A stretch of DNA of 64,000 nt from DASQUK01 sp963813485 (GTDB lineage: Bacteria; Actinomycetota; Acidimicrobiia; Acidimicrobiales; VFJN01), in assembly GCA_963813485.1 (NCBI GenBank), contig CAWEZE010000022.1, positions 1 to 64,000 on the forward strand, read 5' to 3'. Made by a program: the position numbers and the translations under genes. The notes below the pieces were generated by a model. That model saw only the letters and a program-made list of their open reading frames with translations. It did not search any database and was not told the origin of the DNA. Within the stretch, counting starts at the first letter, position 1. Each line of letters opens with the position of its first letter. Shown here piece by piece: positions 1 to 8,509 of this stretch.

Positions 1-28
1 GTGGCGATCCGCCGGGATGCGACCGAAT

Positions 29-54
29 GGGCGGCCCGCCCGGGCGGGCTGCCC
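29..54 (-). terminator. Hairpin downstream of nrdR
   Basis: A 26-bp GC-rich palindrome, perfect except for one G-T pair, lies about 30 nt after the nrdR stop on the minus strand. It could end the LysM-nrdR transcript. No T-tract follows it, so intrinsic termination is only a suggestion. Confidence 0.35.
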
Positions 55-83
55 TGCCGCTTCGACGGTGCCGGTCGGTCGAG

Positions 84-554
84 TCAGTGGGCCTTGGGCG
101 CGGTGCGCTTGGTGAGCAGCGTGAGCTCCCGCTCGAAGTCCGACAGGTCGTCGAAGCCCTTGTACACCGAGGCGAAGCGCACAGCGGCAACTGGATCGAG
201 CTCACGTAGGTGCTCGAGCACCGCCCGGCCGACCCGCTCGCTCGTGACCTCGGCACCCGGCTGCTGCCGCACCTCGTCCTCCACGGCGGCGGCGAGCGCC
301 TCCACCTCGCCCTCGGCGACCGGACGTGCCTTCACCGCCGAGTTGAGGCCCGCGATCACCTTGGCACGGTCGAACGGCTCGCGATCTCCCGAGCGCTTGA
401 TCACGGTCAGCACCACCGCCTCCGGCCGCTCGAAGGTGGTGAAGCGGTGGCCACACGCCAGGCACTGGCGCCGCCTCCGGATGGTGCCGCCGTCGTCGGA
501 TTGGCGCGAGTCGATGACCTTCGAATCGACATGACCGCAGGCCGAGCACCGCAC
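84..554 (-). CDS. nrdR: Transcriptional repressor NrdR
   Basis: NrdR represses ribonucleotide reductase genes in response to ATP/dATP. The 156-residue protein starts at a GTG giving the family's usual opening (VRCSACG, then SKVIDSR). It has a zinc ribbon with Cys pairs at about residues 3/6 and 31/34, followed by an ATP-cone domain at about 47-137. Its length matches the family. The reading frame stays open further upstream, but that extension looks non-coding and lacks the conserved start. The gene lies downstream of the LysM gene, which is divergent from lexA, as in mycobacteria (Rv2718c-Rv2719c-lexA). It may share the damage-inducible transcript of the LysM gene; this last point is inference. 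Confidence 0.95.
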   Translation of the reverse strand: MRCSACGHVDSKVIDSRQSDDGGTIRRRRQCLACGHRFTTFERPEAVVLTVIKRSGDREPFDRAKVIAGLNSAVKARPVAEGEVEALAAAVEDEVRQQPGAEVTSERVGRAVLEHLRELDPVAAVRFASVYKGFDDLSDFERELTLLTKRTAPKAH

Positions 555-705
555 GCTCGGAAACCTATCGGGTGCCCGGGGCACCGATTCCGCACGGCCG
601 TACCAGCTGTGTCCCGGCCAGGGGGCGCGTCGACGTCGACCGCACGTCGCCCGCACGTCGCTCGCGGGTTGCGTTCGAACCGTCGAGCTCGAGCCGCCCG
701 TGCCG

Positions 706-1197
706 TCAGTCCGTGCGGATGATGAGGCGCTCTCCCACCTGGACGTCGGGCCCCCCGTTGGCGGCGCGCAGCGCATCCACGACCGGCCGGGGATCGGAGT
801 CGGGCGCGATCGCCGCCGCAATTGACCACAGGGTGTCACCGGGTTGCACCACGTAGGTCTTCCCCACCGCGGGCGACGGGCGCGGGGCCTCGACGGCTTG
901 GGGCGAGGACGGCTCGACCGAGCTGGCTGCGCCTACCAGGGCACGCCCGGCGGTGGCGATGGCTGCGATCAGCGCGACGGCCATGAGCAGAGCGACCAAC
1001 CGCCGGCGCCGGATACGCGTCGGACGATCGGGCAGCGCTCTCGGCACCGATCGCCGGTCTAGGGGTTCGACATCCGCGAGGTCGACAGGCCGATGACGGA
1101 TGTGGGCGCCACGCCGGCGCAACGGGTCCGCCGGGCCCGGTGCTGGGGCCAGCTCACATGTCGGTTCGTGGGGTTGAGGTAGGAGGATCGCAACCAT
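706..1197 (-). CDS. Membrane-anchored LysM protein, likely SOS-linked division inhibitor
   Basis: The 163-residue protein has a basic cytoplasmic N-terminus, one membrane segment at about residues 67-86, a Pro/Ser-rich linker, and a C-terminal LysM domain at about 115-160 (TYVVQPGDTLWSI). The position, divergent from lexA and upstream of nrdR, matches Rv2719c (ChiZ) of M. tuberculosis and parallels YneA of Bacillus. Those are damage-induced envelope proteins that delay division. An upstream ATG at 1227 is possible, but the ATG at 1197 lies just downstream of a promoter-like motif and would fit a leaderless message. The division-inhibitor role is inferred from context. Confidence 0.8.
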   Translation of the reverse strand: MVAILLPQPHEPTCELAPAPGPADPLRRRGAHIRHRPVDLADVEPLDRRSVPRALPDRPTRIRRRRLVALLMAVALIAAIATAGRALVGAASSVEPSSPQAVEAPRPSPAVGKTYVVQPGDTLWSIAAAIAPDSDPRPVVDALRAANGGPDVQVGERLIIRTD

Positions 1198-1204
1198 CGA
1201 CCTG

Positions 1205-1227
1205 ATTCTCCAGTGCGGGTGTGACAT
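1205..1227 (-). promoter_or_regulatory. Possible RecA-NDp/PafBC-like promoter for the LysM gene
   Basis: On the minus strand ATGTCACAC (1219-1227) is followed after 8 nt by GAGAAT (1205-1210). The first element differs by one base from the recA promoter's TTGTCACAC. The preceding CGCCCTAA is also shared with the recA upstream region. The -10 is a weaker match, since the consensus first T is G. Transcription from here would begin at or near the ATG at 1197. Confidence 0.4.
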
Positions 1228-1278
1228 TTAGGGCGTTCGGTGCGAGAACCCGTGGTGGACCGGCCCACAAGCCGCAGC

Positions 1279-1292
1279 CGAACGCCCGTTCG
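1279..1292. promoter_or_regulatory. LexA box 1
   Basis: CGAACGCCCGTTCG is a perfect match to the actinobacterial SOS box CGAAC-N4-GTTCG. It lies in the divergent lexA / LysM-gene promoter region, on the LysM side. Confidence 0.85.
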
Positions 1293-1306
1293 TCACGAGG
1301 TAACCA

Positions 1307-1320
1307 CGAACCCCCGTTCG
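1307..1320. promoter_or_regulatory. LexA box 2
   Basis: CGAACCCCCGTTCG is a second perfect CGAAC-N4-GTTCG site. Its start is 28 bp from the start of box 1, close to three helical turns, so two LexA dimers could sit on the same face of the helix. Confidence 0.85.
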
Positions 1321-1336
1321 GGTCAACACCATTTTG

Positions 1337-1350
1337 CGAACGGGTGTTTG
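1337..1350. promoter_or_regulatory. Degenerate LexA box 3
   Basis: CGAACGGGTGTTTG has one mismatch to the SOS box (final C to T). It starts 30 bp after box 2 begins. Confidence 0.5.
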
Positions 1351-1382
1351 CCCTCCGCAACGTGTGATGGTACCGTCCCGCC

Positions 1383-1396
1383 GGAACACATGTTCG
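1383..1396. promoter_or_regulatory. LexA box 4, lexA autoregulation site
   Basis: GGAACACATGTTCG is a near-palindromic SOS box (GAAC-ACAT-GTTC core). It lies about 88 bp before the lexA ATG and is well placed for lexA autoregulation. Confidence 0.8.
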
Positions 1397-1483
1397 GCCC
1401 TCGCCCGGGTCGGTCCGGGCCTCACAAAGCAACCGGTGCCGCCGCACCAAAGGTCGGCGGCATCTTCCACCAAGGAGCTTGCG

Positions 1484-2116
1484 ATGCCCTCCACGACACT
1501 GACTGCCCGGCAGCGAGAAGTCCTCGAGATCATCGAGCAACACATGCGTGAGCACGGCTATCCACCGTCGGTACGCGAGATCGGCGAGGCCGTCGGCCTC
1601 ACGTCACCGTCGACGGTCCATGCGCATCTGGCCGCACTCCAACGCCGCGGCTACCTGCGGCGAGACCCGACGAAACCCCGAGCGATCGAGGTCCGGTGGG
1701 ACCCGAACTCCGACGCCGCCATCGATCGCCGCCCGGTTCGGCACGTCCCGCTGGTGGGCGATGTGGCCGCCGGCACCAATGTTCTGGCCCAGGAGAACGT
1801 CGAGGAGGTGCTGCCTCTGCCGGCCGACTTCACCGGTGAAGGCGACCTGTTCATGCTGAGGGTCCGGGGCGATTCCATGATCGAAGCGGGCATCCTCGAC
1901 GGCGACTTCGTCGTGTGCCGGTCACAGTCGAAGGCCGAGAACGGCGACATCGTCGTAGCCGGCATCCCGGGCGACGAGGCAACGGTCAAGACATTCACCA
2001 CGCAGGGCAAGTCCGTGGTGCTGCTGCCTGCCAACGCCAGGCTCGAGCCGATGGAGTTCGCGCCCGAGGACGTCAACGTGTTCGGTCGGGTCGTCACCGT
2101 GTTGCGGCGACTCTGA
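1484..2116 (+). CDS. lexA: SOS repressor LexA
   Basis: LexA represses DNA-damage genes and cleaves itself when RecA filaments form. The 210-residue protein has an N-terminal winged helix-turn-helix (ARQREVLEII, then PPSVREIG and SPSTVHAHL, about residues 8-62) and a C-terminal S24 peptidase fold. The Ala96-Gly97 scissile bond, Ser131 nucleophile (GDSM) and Lys169 are present. The ATG at 1484 is preceded by AAGGAG at 1472-1477. The frame is open further upstream but that part would cross LexA box 4. The upstream region carries four LexA-type boxes. The stop codon directly abuts the stop of the convergent dapE. Confidence 0.97.
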   Translation: MPSTTLTARQREVLEIIEQHMREHGYPPSVREIGEAVGLTSPSTVHAHLAALQRRGYLRRDPTKPRAIEVRWDPNSDAAIDRRPVRHVPLVGDVAAGTNVLAQENVEEVLPLPADFTGEGDLFMLRVRGDSMIEAGILDGDFVVCRSQSKAENGDIVVAGIPGDEATVKTFTTQGKSVVLLPANARLEPMEFAPEDVNVFGRVVTVLRRL

Positions 2117-3178
2117 TCACACGCCGTCACGCAACAGGTCGCGGAGGGCACCAAATACCGCGTCCAGGGACGCGCGGTCCACACGCTCGTCCCTGGAGTG
2201 CGCCAGTGCCGAGTCTCCGGGCCCAAAATTGGTGGCCGGGATGCCGGCCGCGGCGAACCTGCTGACATCGGTCCAGCCGAGCTTTGCCCTGACCTCTAGG
2301 CCGTTGCGCTTGCGCAGCGTTGCCAACAGCGGGTGCGCCAGCCCGGGAGGCGCAGCGTCGGCGACGTCGACCATCGTCACCGTGTCGCCCTCGACGAGAT
2401 GCGGCGCGAGCACGCCTTCGACGTGTGCCAGCGCCTCGTCCGTCGTCCGGTCAGGTGCGAACCGGTGATTGAGCGTGACGACTGCTTCGTCCGGCACGAC
2501 GTTGCCGGCAACGCCGCCCTCGACGAATACGGCCTGTAGTGCCTCGTGATACATGCAACCGTCGATCACCGGGCGGCGGGCAACGTAGTCATCGAGCGCC
2601 ACCAGCACCCGACCCGCACGGTGCACGGCGTTGCACCCCATCCACGGCCGGGCCGTGTGCGCTCGCGTGCCGCGCAGCTCAACGCGGACGCGCATGGAGC
2701 CCTGGCATCCCACCTCGAGGGCGGCGTCCGTGGGCTCGCCCAGGACGGCAGCGTCGCCCGCCACGAGATCAGGCCGCTGGGCGAACAGGTGGCCGAGGCC
2801 GTTGTGATCGGCAGCCACCTCCTCGCCCGCGTAGAAGATCCACGTGACGTCGATCGCCGGGTCGGGCACCGCTGCCGCCAGCTCGAGCATGACCGCCAGC
2901 CCGCCCTTCATGTCGGCGGCGCCCAGGCCCCAAAGCACGTCGTCCCGGATCTCGGGTGTGCCATTCCCGTTTGCCGGAACCGTGTCGAGGTGACCCGCGA
3001 CCACCAGCCGGATGCCTCGACCGGCCATCGTCCTCGCCACCACGTTGTCACCGAGCCGGTCGACCTGGACATGCCCCAGCGCCCTGAGCCGCGCCTCGAC
3101 GTGATCCGCCAATGCCGCCTCGTGGTGGCTCTCCGAGGGGATGGCAACGAGATCGGCGGTCAGCGCCAACAGGTCCAT
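2117..3178 (-). CDS. dapE: Succinyl-diaminopimelate desuccinylase
   Basis: The enzyme hydrolyses N-succinyl-LL-2,6-diaminopimelate to LL-diaminopimelate for lysine and peptidoglycan synthesis. It is a 353-residue M20-family metalloamidase. Metal and catalytic motifs are visible: GHLDT (His63, Asp65), GAADMKGG (Asp89), the Glu119-Glu120 pair, a dimerisation insert, and a late His in ALAHSRDE. A GTG directly precedes the ATG chosen as start. It is divergent from dapD, so the two consecutive-pathway genes share one upstream region. The 3' end abuts lexA without a gap. Confidence 0.9.
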   Translation of the reverse strand: MDLLALTADLVAIPSESHHEAALADHVEARLRALGHVQVDRLGDNVVARTMAGRGIRLVVAGHLDTVPANGNGTPEIRDDVLWGLGAADMKGGLAVMLELAAAVPDPAIDVTWIFYAGEEVAADHNGLGHLFAQRPDLVAGDAAVLGEPTDAALEVGCQGSMRVRVELRGTRAHTARPWMGCNAVHRAGRVLVALDDYVARRPVIDGCMYHEALQAVFVEGGVAGNVVPDEAVVTLNHRFAPDRTTDEALAHVEGVLAPHLVEGDTVTMVDVADAAPPGLAHPLLATLRKRNGLEVRAKLGWTDVSRFAAAGIPATNFGPGDSALAHSRDERVDRASLDAVFGALRDLLRDGV

Positions 3179-3255
3179 CACGCCCGCAGGCTACGGTCCC
3201 GGCGCCTGCTGAGCTTCTCGCCGGGTCCGGGGCGCCGCGCCTACCGTGGCCCGGC

Positions 3256-4275
3256 GTGACCGACGCACATGCCACCGCTGCCGGTGCCTGGGGTGTAGGA
3301 CTGGCCACGTTCACCGCCGACGACCGTGTGCTCGACACCTGGTTTCCCTCCCCCGCGCTGTCCTCCCCCAAGGAGACGACCGCGGAGGCCGCTCGGCTCG
3401 GCGCCGAGACCCCGGGTTCGGCACACCTCGACCCGGCCGCGGCCAGCGAGCTGCTGGGAGTCGACGTGGCGGCCGCCTGCGGGCCTGACCCGCTCCGACG
3501 GGTCGAGCGCCGGGCGGTGGCGACGTTCATCGAGTCGCTCGACGACCCGCCCGTCGACGCGCACGACGTCTACCTGCGCTTGCACCTGCTGTCCCACCGC
3601 CTCGTCGCCCCCAACGGCGCCAACCTGGACGACGTCTTCGGGCTGCTCAACAACGTCGTCTGGACCGACCTGGGACCATGTGCGGTCGACGACTTCGAGC
3701 AGGCACGGCTGGCATTGCGGGCCGCCGGGCGGCGCGTGCAGGTCATCGGGCTCGACAAGTTCCCGCGCATGACCGACTACGTCGTCCCGGCCGGGGTGCG
3801 CATCGCCGACGCCGACCGCGTGCGGCTCGGCGCCCACCTCGGCAGCGGCACCGTCGTCATGCACGAGGGCTACGTCAACTTCAACGCGGGCACGCTGGGC
3901 AGCGCGATGGTCGAGGGTCGGATCAGCCAGGGGGTCGTGGTGGGCGAGGGCTCAGACATCGGCGGCGGGGCCTCGATCATGGGGACGCTGTCGGGGGGTG
4001 GCAAGGAGGTGATCCGGGTGGGCGAGCGCTGCCTCATCGGCGCCAACGGCGGCATCGGCATCTCGCTCGGAGACGACTGCGTCGTCGAGGCGGGCCTCTA
4101 CGTCACGGCCGGTACCCGGGTGACACGGCCCGACGGGTCGGTGGTCAAGGCTGGCGAGCTCAGCGGCAAGGACAACCTGCTGTTCCGCCGTAACAGCACG
4201 ACGGGGGCGGTGGAAGTGCTGCCTCGCGCCGGCGGATCGGTCGCGCTCAATCTCGCCCTCCACAGCAACGACTGA
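3256..4275 (+). CDS. dapD: Tetrahydrodipicolinate N-succinyltransferase, actinobacterial type
   Basis: DapD transfers succinyl from succinyl-CoA to tetrahydrodipicolinate. The 339-residue protein has the long actinobacterial N-terminal domain and then a left-handed beta-helix built of hexapeptide repeats at about residues 165-300 (for example GRISQGVVVGEGSDIGGGAS, GANGGIGISLGDDCVVEAG). The GTG at 3256 gives VTDAHATAAGAWG, the normal opening; the open frame upstream overlaps dapE and is not used. It faces dapC convergently with about 20 bp between the stops. Confidence 0.95.
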   Translation: MTDAHATAAGAWGVGLATFTADDRVLDTWFPSPALSSPKETTAEAARLGAETPGSAHLDPAAASELLGVDVAAACGPDPLRRVERRAVATFIESLDDPPVDAHDVYLRLHLLSHRLVAPNGANLDDVFGLLNNVVWTDLGPCAVDDFEQARLALRAAGRRVQVIGLDKFPRMTDYVVPAGVRIADADRVRLGAHLGSGTVVMHEGYVNFNAGTLGSAMVEGRISQGVVVGEGSDIGGGASIMGTLSGGGKEVIRVGERCLIGANGGIGISLGDDCVVEAGLYVTAGTRVTRPDGSVVKAGELSGKDNLLFRRNSTTGAVEVLPRAGGSVALNLALHSND

Positions 4276-4295
4276 CCGTCGCCCCGAGAGCGCGG

Positions 4296-5429
4296 TCAGG
4301 CCTGGGCCGCGGCTCCCAGCCGGTCGGCGACCAACTCGAGTCGGTCGTCGGGTTGCACCACCGCGATGCGGACATGGCCAGCCCCATCCGGTCCGTAGAA
4401 CTCGCCCGGCGACACGATCGCCCCGCCCTCGGCGGCCAGTCGATGGGCCAACGCCCAGGCGTCTCCGTCCGGCGCCGCCACCCACAGGTAGAACGTCGCC
4501 GGCGGGCGGGCGCACAGGACCCCGAACTCGCACAGGGACACCGCCAACAGGTCGAGCCGCCGGAGGTAACGCTCACGCTGGACGTCGACGTGGACGTCGT
4601 CCCCGAAAGCCACGACCGCCGCCGCCTGCACAGGACCCGGAACCATGAACCCGGCGTGCTTGCGCACCTCCGATAGGTAGTGCACCAGGTCGCGGTCGCC
4701 CGCGTAGAAGCCGACCCTGGCGCCGGCGAAGTTCGATCGCTTGGACAGCGAGTGCAGGGCGATCACACCCTCGGTGCCCTCGGCGAGGATCGTGCGACCC
4801 GGGCCATCCCAGGTGAACTCGATGTAGCACTCGTCCGACAGCACCGGGACGCCGTGGCGGCGCCCCCAGGCGGCGGCCTCCGCCAGGTCGACGAGCTCGC
4901 CGGTGGGGTTCCCGGGTGAGTTGACCCACAGGCACAGCGCCCGGGCCGCATCGTCGGGGGCGATGGCGTCGAACGTCCGGTAGGGCACCGCCCGGCAACC
5001 GGCGAGGATCGCACCCATGGCGTACGTCGGGTAGCTGACGTGCGGATAGAGCACGGTGTCTCGGCCTGGCCAGCGCAGGTGCAGCCATTGCGGAACGCCG
5101 GCCACCAGCTCCTTGGTCCCGACGCACGCGGCCACCTGCGCGGGGTCGACATCGGCGCCGAACCGGCGGCCGAGCCAGGCGGCGGCCGCCTCTCGGAAGG
5201 CGGGCGTGCCGACCGAGGGCGGGTAACCCCGTTCGGCACCCGAAGCCGCGAGCGCCTCGACGACGGCGGCCGGCGGCGCGTCGCACGGTGTGCCGATCGA
5301 CAGGTCGACGGTTCCCCCGTCGCGGGTGTCGGCCACCTTGTGGAGGTCGGCGAGCCGGTCGTAGGGATACGGGGGTGGCTCGAATCCCGCCGGCTCGGGC
5401 GGGCGCGAGTGCGCGTGCTGATCGCTCAT
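4296..5429 (-). CDS. dapC: N-succinyldiaminopimelate aminotransferase
   Basis: This PLP-dependent class I/II aminotransferase makes the step between DapD and DapE. The 377-residue protein shows the substrate loop NSPGNPTG near residue 170, an Asp at SDE (about 199) for the PLP ring nitrogen, and the Schiff-base Lys230 in SLSKRSN. DapC is the best assignment because dapD, dapE and dapF surround it and the opening (PPYPYDRL) is typical of actinobacterial DapC. Its ATG overlaps the hflX stop as ATGA, so it is translationally coupled to hflX. Confidence 0.88.
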   Translation of the reverse strand: MSDQHAHSRPPEPAGFEPPPYPYDRLADLHKVADTRDGGTVDLSIGTPCDAPPAAVVEALAASGAERGYPPSVGTPAFREAAAAWLGRRFGADVDPAQVAACVGTKELVAGVPQWLHLRWPGRDTVLYPHVSYPTYAMGAILAGCRAVPYRTFDAIAPDDAARALCLWVNSPGNPTGELVDLAEAAAWGRRHGVPVLSDECYIEFTWDGPGRTILAEGTEGVIALHSLSKRSNFAGARVGFYAGDRDLVHYLSEVRKHAGFMVPGPVQAAAVVAFGDDVHVDVQRERYLRRLDLLAVSLCEFGVLCARPPATFYLWVAAPDGDAWALAHRLAAEGGAIVSPGEFYGPDGAGHVRIAVVQPDDRLELVADRLGAAAQA

Positions 5430-6715
5430 GTGACGACGAACTCTCGGAAGCGACTGAGGGTGGCGTCGTCGAACCGGCCACGGATGTGCATGCCAGTCTC
5501 GCCCGCCGATTCGCGCAGCACCTCTCCGGCGCGGTGAGCCGCCGCCAGGACATCGCCGCGGTCGAACGGAATCACCATCTCCACCACCGTCATCAGCGCC
5601 CGAAGGCGGCTGCCGATCGCGCGCAACAGGTCGTCGACGCCTTCGCCGGACACGGCGCTCAGGGCTACCGAACCTTCCCACACGTCGGCCAGGCGCTTCG
5701 CCGAGCCGGGGGCCAGGTCGGACTTGTTGAATGCGAGGAGCTCGGGCACCCCGTCCGCCCCGATCTCCGCCAGGACGTCGCGCACGGCCCGGATGTGGCC
5801 CGCCGGATCGGGGGCGCTGGCGTCGACCAAATGGATCAGGAGGTCGGCATCGACGGCCACGTCGAGCGTCGAGCGGAAGGCCTCGACGAGCTGGTGGGGC
5901 AGCTTGCGAATGAAGCCAACGGTGTCGGTGACGAGCACCGCCTCGCCCCCGGGCAACGACAGTCGGCGGGTGGTGGCGTCGAGGGTGGCGAACAGGCGGT
6001 CCTCGACCAGGACCCCCGCATCGGTGAGCCGATTGAGCAGGGTCGACTTGCCGGAGTTCGTGTAGCCGACGATGGCCAGCCGCGGGAGCTGGCCACGCCG
6101 TTGCGCCTTGCGCTGCGTCTGCCGATGCTTGGCGATCTGGCGCAGCTCGGCCTCGAGCTTGTGGAGCCGGCGCACAATGCGACGTCGATCGACCTCGAGC
6201 TGCGTCTCGCCGGGCCCTCTGGTGCCGATGCGGGCGCCGCCACCACCCGCCGACATGCCGCCGGCCTGCTGCGAGAGGGCTCGACCCCGGCCCCGCAGCC
6301 GTGGCAGGCGGTAGCGGAGTTGCGCCAGCTCGACCTGCGCCTTGCCCTCCTGGCTGTGGGCGTTCTGGGCGAAGATGTCGAGGATCACCGCCGTCCGGTC
6401 GATGGCCGTGCGCCCGAGCAGCTTCTCGAGGTTGAACTGCTGGGCCGGGGAAAGCTCGTTGTCGAAGACCACGGTGTCGCAGTCGGTGGCCACCGCCACC
6501 TCTCGCAGCTCCTCGGCCTTGCCCTTGCCCAGGTACGTCGGCGGGTCGGGCGCCTGCCGCCGCTGGAAGACGCGCGCCACCTCGTCGGCACCGGCGGTGT
6601 CGATCAGGAGAGCAAGCTCGTCGACCGATGCCTCGGTCTCCTCCCTCGTCTCGGGGGGGATGCTGACGCCGACGAGCACGATCTTCTCTCGGAATGCCCG
6701 TTCGATCAGCGCCAC
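5426..6715 (-). CDS. hflX: Ribosome-associated GTPase HflX
   Basis: HflX binds 50S and 70S ribosomes and splits stalled or hibernating ones. The 429-residue protein has an N-terminal HflX domain (PTYLGKGKAEEL near residue 59, then IFAQNAHSQEGKAQVELAQL), a Gly-rich linker (150-170), and a G domain with GYTNSGKST (217-225), DTVGF (264-268) and a later NKSD. The GTG start at 6715 gives VALIERAFREKIVLVGV; it overlaps the end of dapF by 10 nt. The frame upstream of it is dapF shadow. Confidence 0.93.
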   Translation of the reverse strand: MALIERAFREKIVLVGVSIPPETREETEASVDELALLIDTAGADEVARVFQRRQAPDPPTYLGKGKAEELREVAVATDCDTVVFDNELSPAQQFNLEKLLGRTAIDRTAVILDIFAQNAHSQEGKAQVELAQLRYRLPRLRGRGRALSQQAGGMSAGGGGARIGTRGPGETQLEVDRRRIVRRLHKLEAELRQIAKHRQTQRKAQRRGQLPRLAIVGYTNSGKSTLLNRLTDAGVLVEDRLFATLDATTRRLSLPGGEAVLVTDTVGFIRKLPHQLVEAFRSTLDVAVDADLLIHLVDASAPDPAGHIRAVRDVLAEIGADGVPELLAFNKSDLAPGSAKRLADVWEGSVALSAVSGEGVDDLLRAIGSRLRALMTVVEMVIPFDRGDVLAAAHRAGEVLRESAGETGMHIRGRFDDATLSRFREFVVT

Positions 6716-7524
6716 GGCCAACCCCCCGGCAGCTCCACGGTCGCCACCAACGTGGCCGGGCCACGCAACACGACCGCGCCATCGCCGCCCATGGTGACGT
6801 CCGCAGTGCCACCGGGCTGCTCGACGGCAACGACATCGCCGACGAGACCCCAGGCCCGGGCGGCCACCGCCGCCGCGCAGGCGCCGGTGCCGCACGCCAG
6901 GGTCGGACCGACCCCGCGCTCGTAGCTGCGGATGGCGATGCGGTCGCCGGCTTCCCCGATGAGCAGGTGCACGTTGGCGCCTCCCGGCTCCTTGGCATTC
7001 ACGCTCTCACCCAGCTCGACCAGCTCGACCTCGTCGTCGTGGCCGTCCACGTCGAAGACGAGATGGGGGTTGCCGACATTGACGCGGAGGGTGCGGCGGA
7101 CCGGCCCGCCGGCCCATTCAGGCGCCTCGCCGGCGATGCGTGCCACGCCCATCTCGACCGACAGGGTGTACGTCCGGGGGTCGGATCGGTCGTGCAGGGC
7201 GACGACGCGCCGCCCCCCGTCGGTGCGGATGGGGATGGTGGGACCGTCGGCCCAGCCCGCGAGGATCAGGGCCTGAGCGAGGCAACGGATGCCGTTCCCG
7301 CTCGTCTCCGCAGGTGATCCGTCGGCGTTGCGCAGGTCCATGGCTGCGACGGCGTCATCGGCGACGACATCGAGCGGCGTAGCCCGGATCAGCCCGTCGG
7401 CCCCCACACCGGTGCGACGGTCGCACAGGGCGCGGGCGACGTCGGCGTCGAGGGGATGGGAAGCGTCGTCGTCGAGGAGGACCAGGAAGTCGTTGCCGAA
7501 CCCGTGGTGCTTGGTCAGGCGCAT
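6706..7524 (-). CDS. dapF: Diaminopimelate epimerase
   Basis: DapF converts LL- to meso-diaminopimelate, the form used in peptidoglycan cross-links. The 272-residue protein has both catalytic cysteines: Cys81 in SGNGIRC and Cys211 in LACGTGAC. The start MRLTKHHGFGNDF matches the family. It sits in the conserved miaA-dapF-hflX order, 61 bp after miaA and overlapping hflX. Confidence 0.97.
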   Translation of the reverse strand: MRLTKHHGFGNDFLVLLDDDASHPLDADVARALCDRRTGVGADGLIRATPLDVVADDAVAAMDLRNADGSPAETSGNGIRCLAQALILAGWADGPTIPIRTDGGRRVVALHDRSDPRTYTLSVEMGVARIAGEAPEWAGGPVRRTLRVNVGNPHLVFDVDGHDDEVELVELGESVNAKEPGGANVHLLIGEAGDRIAIRSYERGVGPTLACGTGACAAAVAARAWGLVGDVVAVEQPGGTADVTMGGDGAVVLRGPATLVATVELPGGWPWR

Positions 7525-7585
7525 GGCGTGGTTCAGTCTGCCAGGACGGCCCGGCGTCCCCGACTGCATTCGCGTCCTGGTGGTG

Positions 7586-8509
7586 TCAACTCCCACCGAT
7601 CCCGAGCTCTCCGGCCAGTGGCTCGACGAGGTCCGCCGGGTCGTCGGCGCGCAGCCAGCGGATGCGGGGGTCGCGACCGAACCAGGAACGCTGTCGTCGG
7701 GCGAACCGGCGCGTCCTACGCACGGCCAGCGCCACCGCCTCGTCGAGGCTGCAGCCGCCGGTGAGGTGCGTGAACAGCTCCTTGTAGCCGAGGGCTTGGC
7801 CCGCGGTGCGTGATATCCCCCGGGGATCGACGAGCAGGCGACGCGCCTCGGCCACGAAGCCGGCTGCGATTTGCCGGCGATAGCGTTCCTCGATCCGTGC
7901 GGCGAGTGTGGCGAACGGCAGCTCGATCCCCACCATGTGGAAGCGCGACCGCGGGTAGACCTCGAGCCCCGGGCCGAACGAGGAGAACGGACGCCCGCTG
8001 CCGACCGTGACCTCCAGCGCCCGGAGGATCCGCCGCCGGTTGGTCGGCTCCATGCGCCCGGCCGCCACAGGGTCGAGCTGGGTCAGGCGGAGGTGGAGTG
8101 CCCGGCTGTCGGGTTCGGTCTCGAGCTCGGCCCGGACCTCGGGGAACCGTCCCGGCACCGACAGCTCGTCGATCACCGCTCGCAGGTAGAGGCCGGTTCC
8201 ACCCACCAGCAGCGGTCGGCGGCCACGGGTCTCGATGTCGCCGATCGCCGCCCGGGCCCGGTCGGCGAAGGCCGTGACGGTGAACTCCTCCCATGGGTCG
8301 ATGACGTCGATGAGGTGGTGGGGCACCTCGGCGCGCTCGGCAGGCGTCGGCTTGGCGGTACCGATGTCCATGCGGCGGTACACCTGCATCGAGTCGACGG
8401 ACACCAGCTCGATCCTCGGGTCGGCCCGCGCCATCGCCAATGCCAGCGCCGACTTGCCCGACGCGGTGGCACCCACCACGGCGGCCGGACCCGCGGTTGG
8501 GCCGTTCAA
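7586..8509 (-). CDS. miaA: tRNA dimethylallyltransferase
   Basis: MiaA prenylates A37 of tRNAs reading UNN codons; MiaB, also in this window, then methylthiolates it. The protein has a P-loop GATASGKS at about residues 13-20 and the DSMQVYR and GGTGLYLRA motifs. The chosen start is TTG at 8509, giving 307 residues and placing the P-loop at the usual distance from the N-terminus; no ATG or GTG fits between there and the non-coding upstream part. The start is therefore less certain than the gene. Confidence 0.9.
   Translation of the reverse strand: MNGPTAGPAAVVGATASGKSALALAMARADPRIELVSVDSMQVYRRMDIGTAKPTPAERAEVPHHLIDVIDPWEEFTVTAFADRARAAIGDIETRGRRPLLVGGTGLYLRAVIDELSVPGRFPEVRAELETEPDSRALHLRLTQLDPVAAGRMEPTNRRRILRALEVTVGSGRPFSSFGPGLEVYPRSRFHMVGIELPFATLAARIEERYRRQIAAGFVAEARRLLVDPRGISRTAGQALGYKELFTHLTGGCSLDEAVALAVRRTRRFARRQRSWFGRDPRIRWLRADDPADLVEPLAGELGIGGS

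Noticed and set aside
1..534. 177-residue plus-strand open frame at the window start
   Set aside because: Mostly antisense to nrdR; Ser/Arg-rich shadow without a ribosome site. Bases 1-83 hold only the hairpin after nrdR.
1334..1483. Longer N-terminus for LexA
   Set aside because: It would translate LexA box 4 and the promoter region. The ATG at 1484 has a good ribosome site and the family start.
5288..6925. 545-residue plus-strand open frame
   Set aside because: Antisense to hflX; His/Asp/Arg-rich shadow composition and no domain.
4296..6998. 900-residue open frame on the minus strand
   Set aside because: Only its last 377 codons (DapC) are coding. The rest is antisense or out-of-frame shadow of hflX and dapF with no family resemblance.
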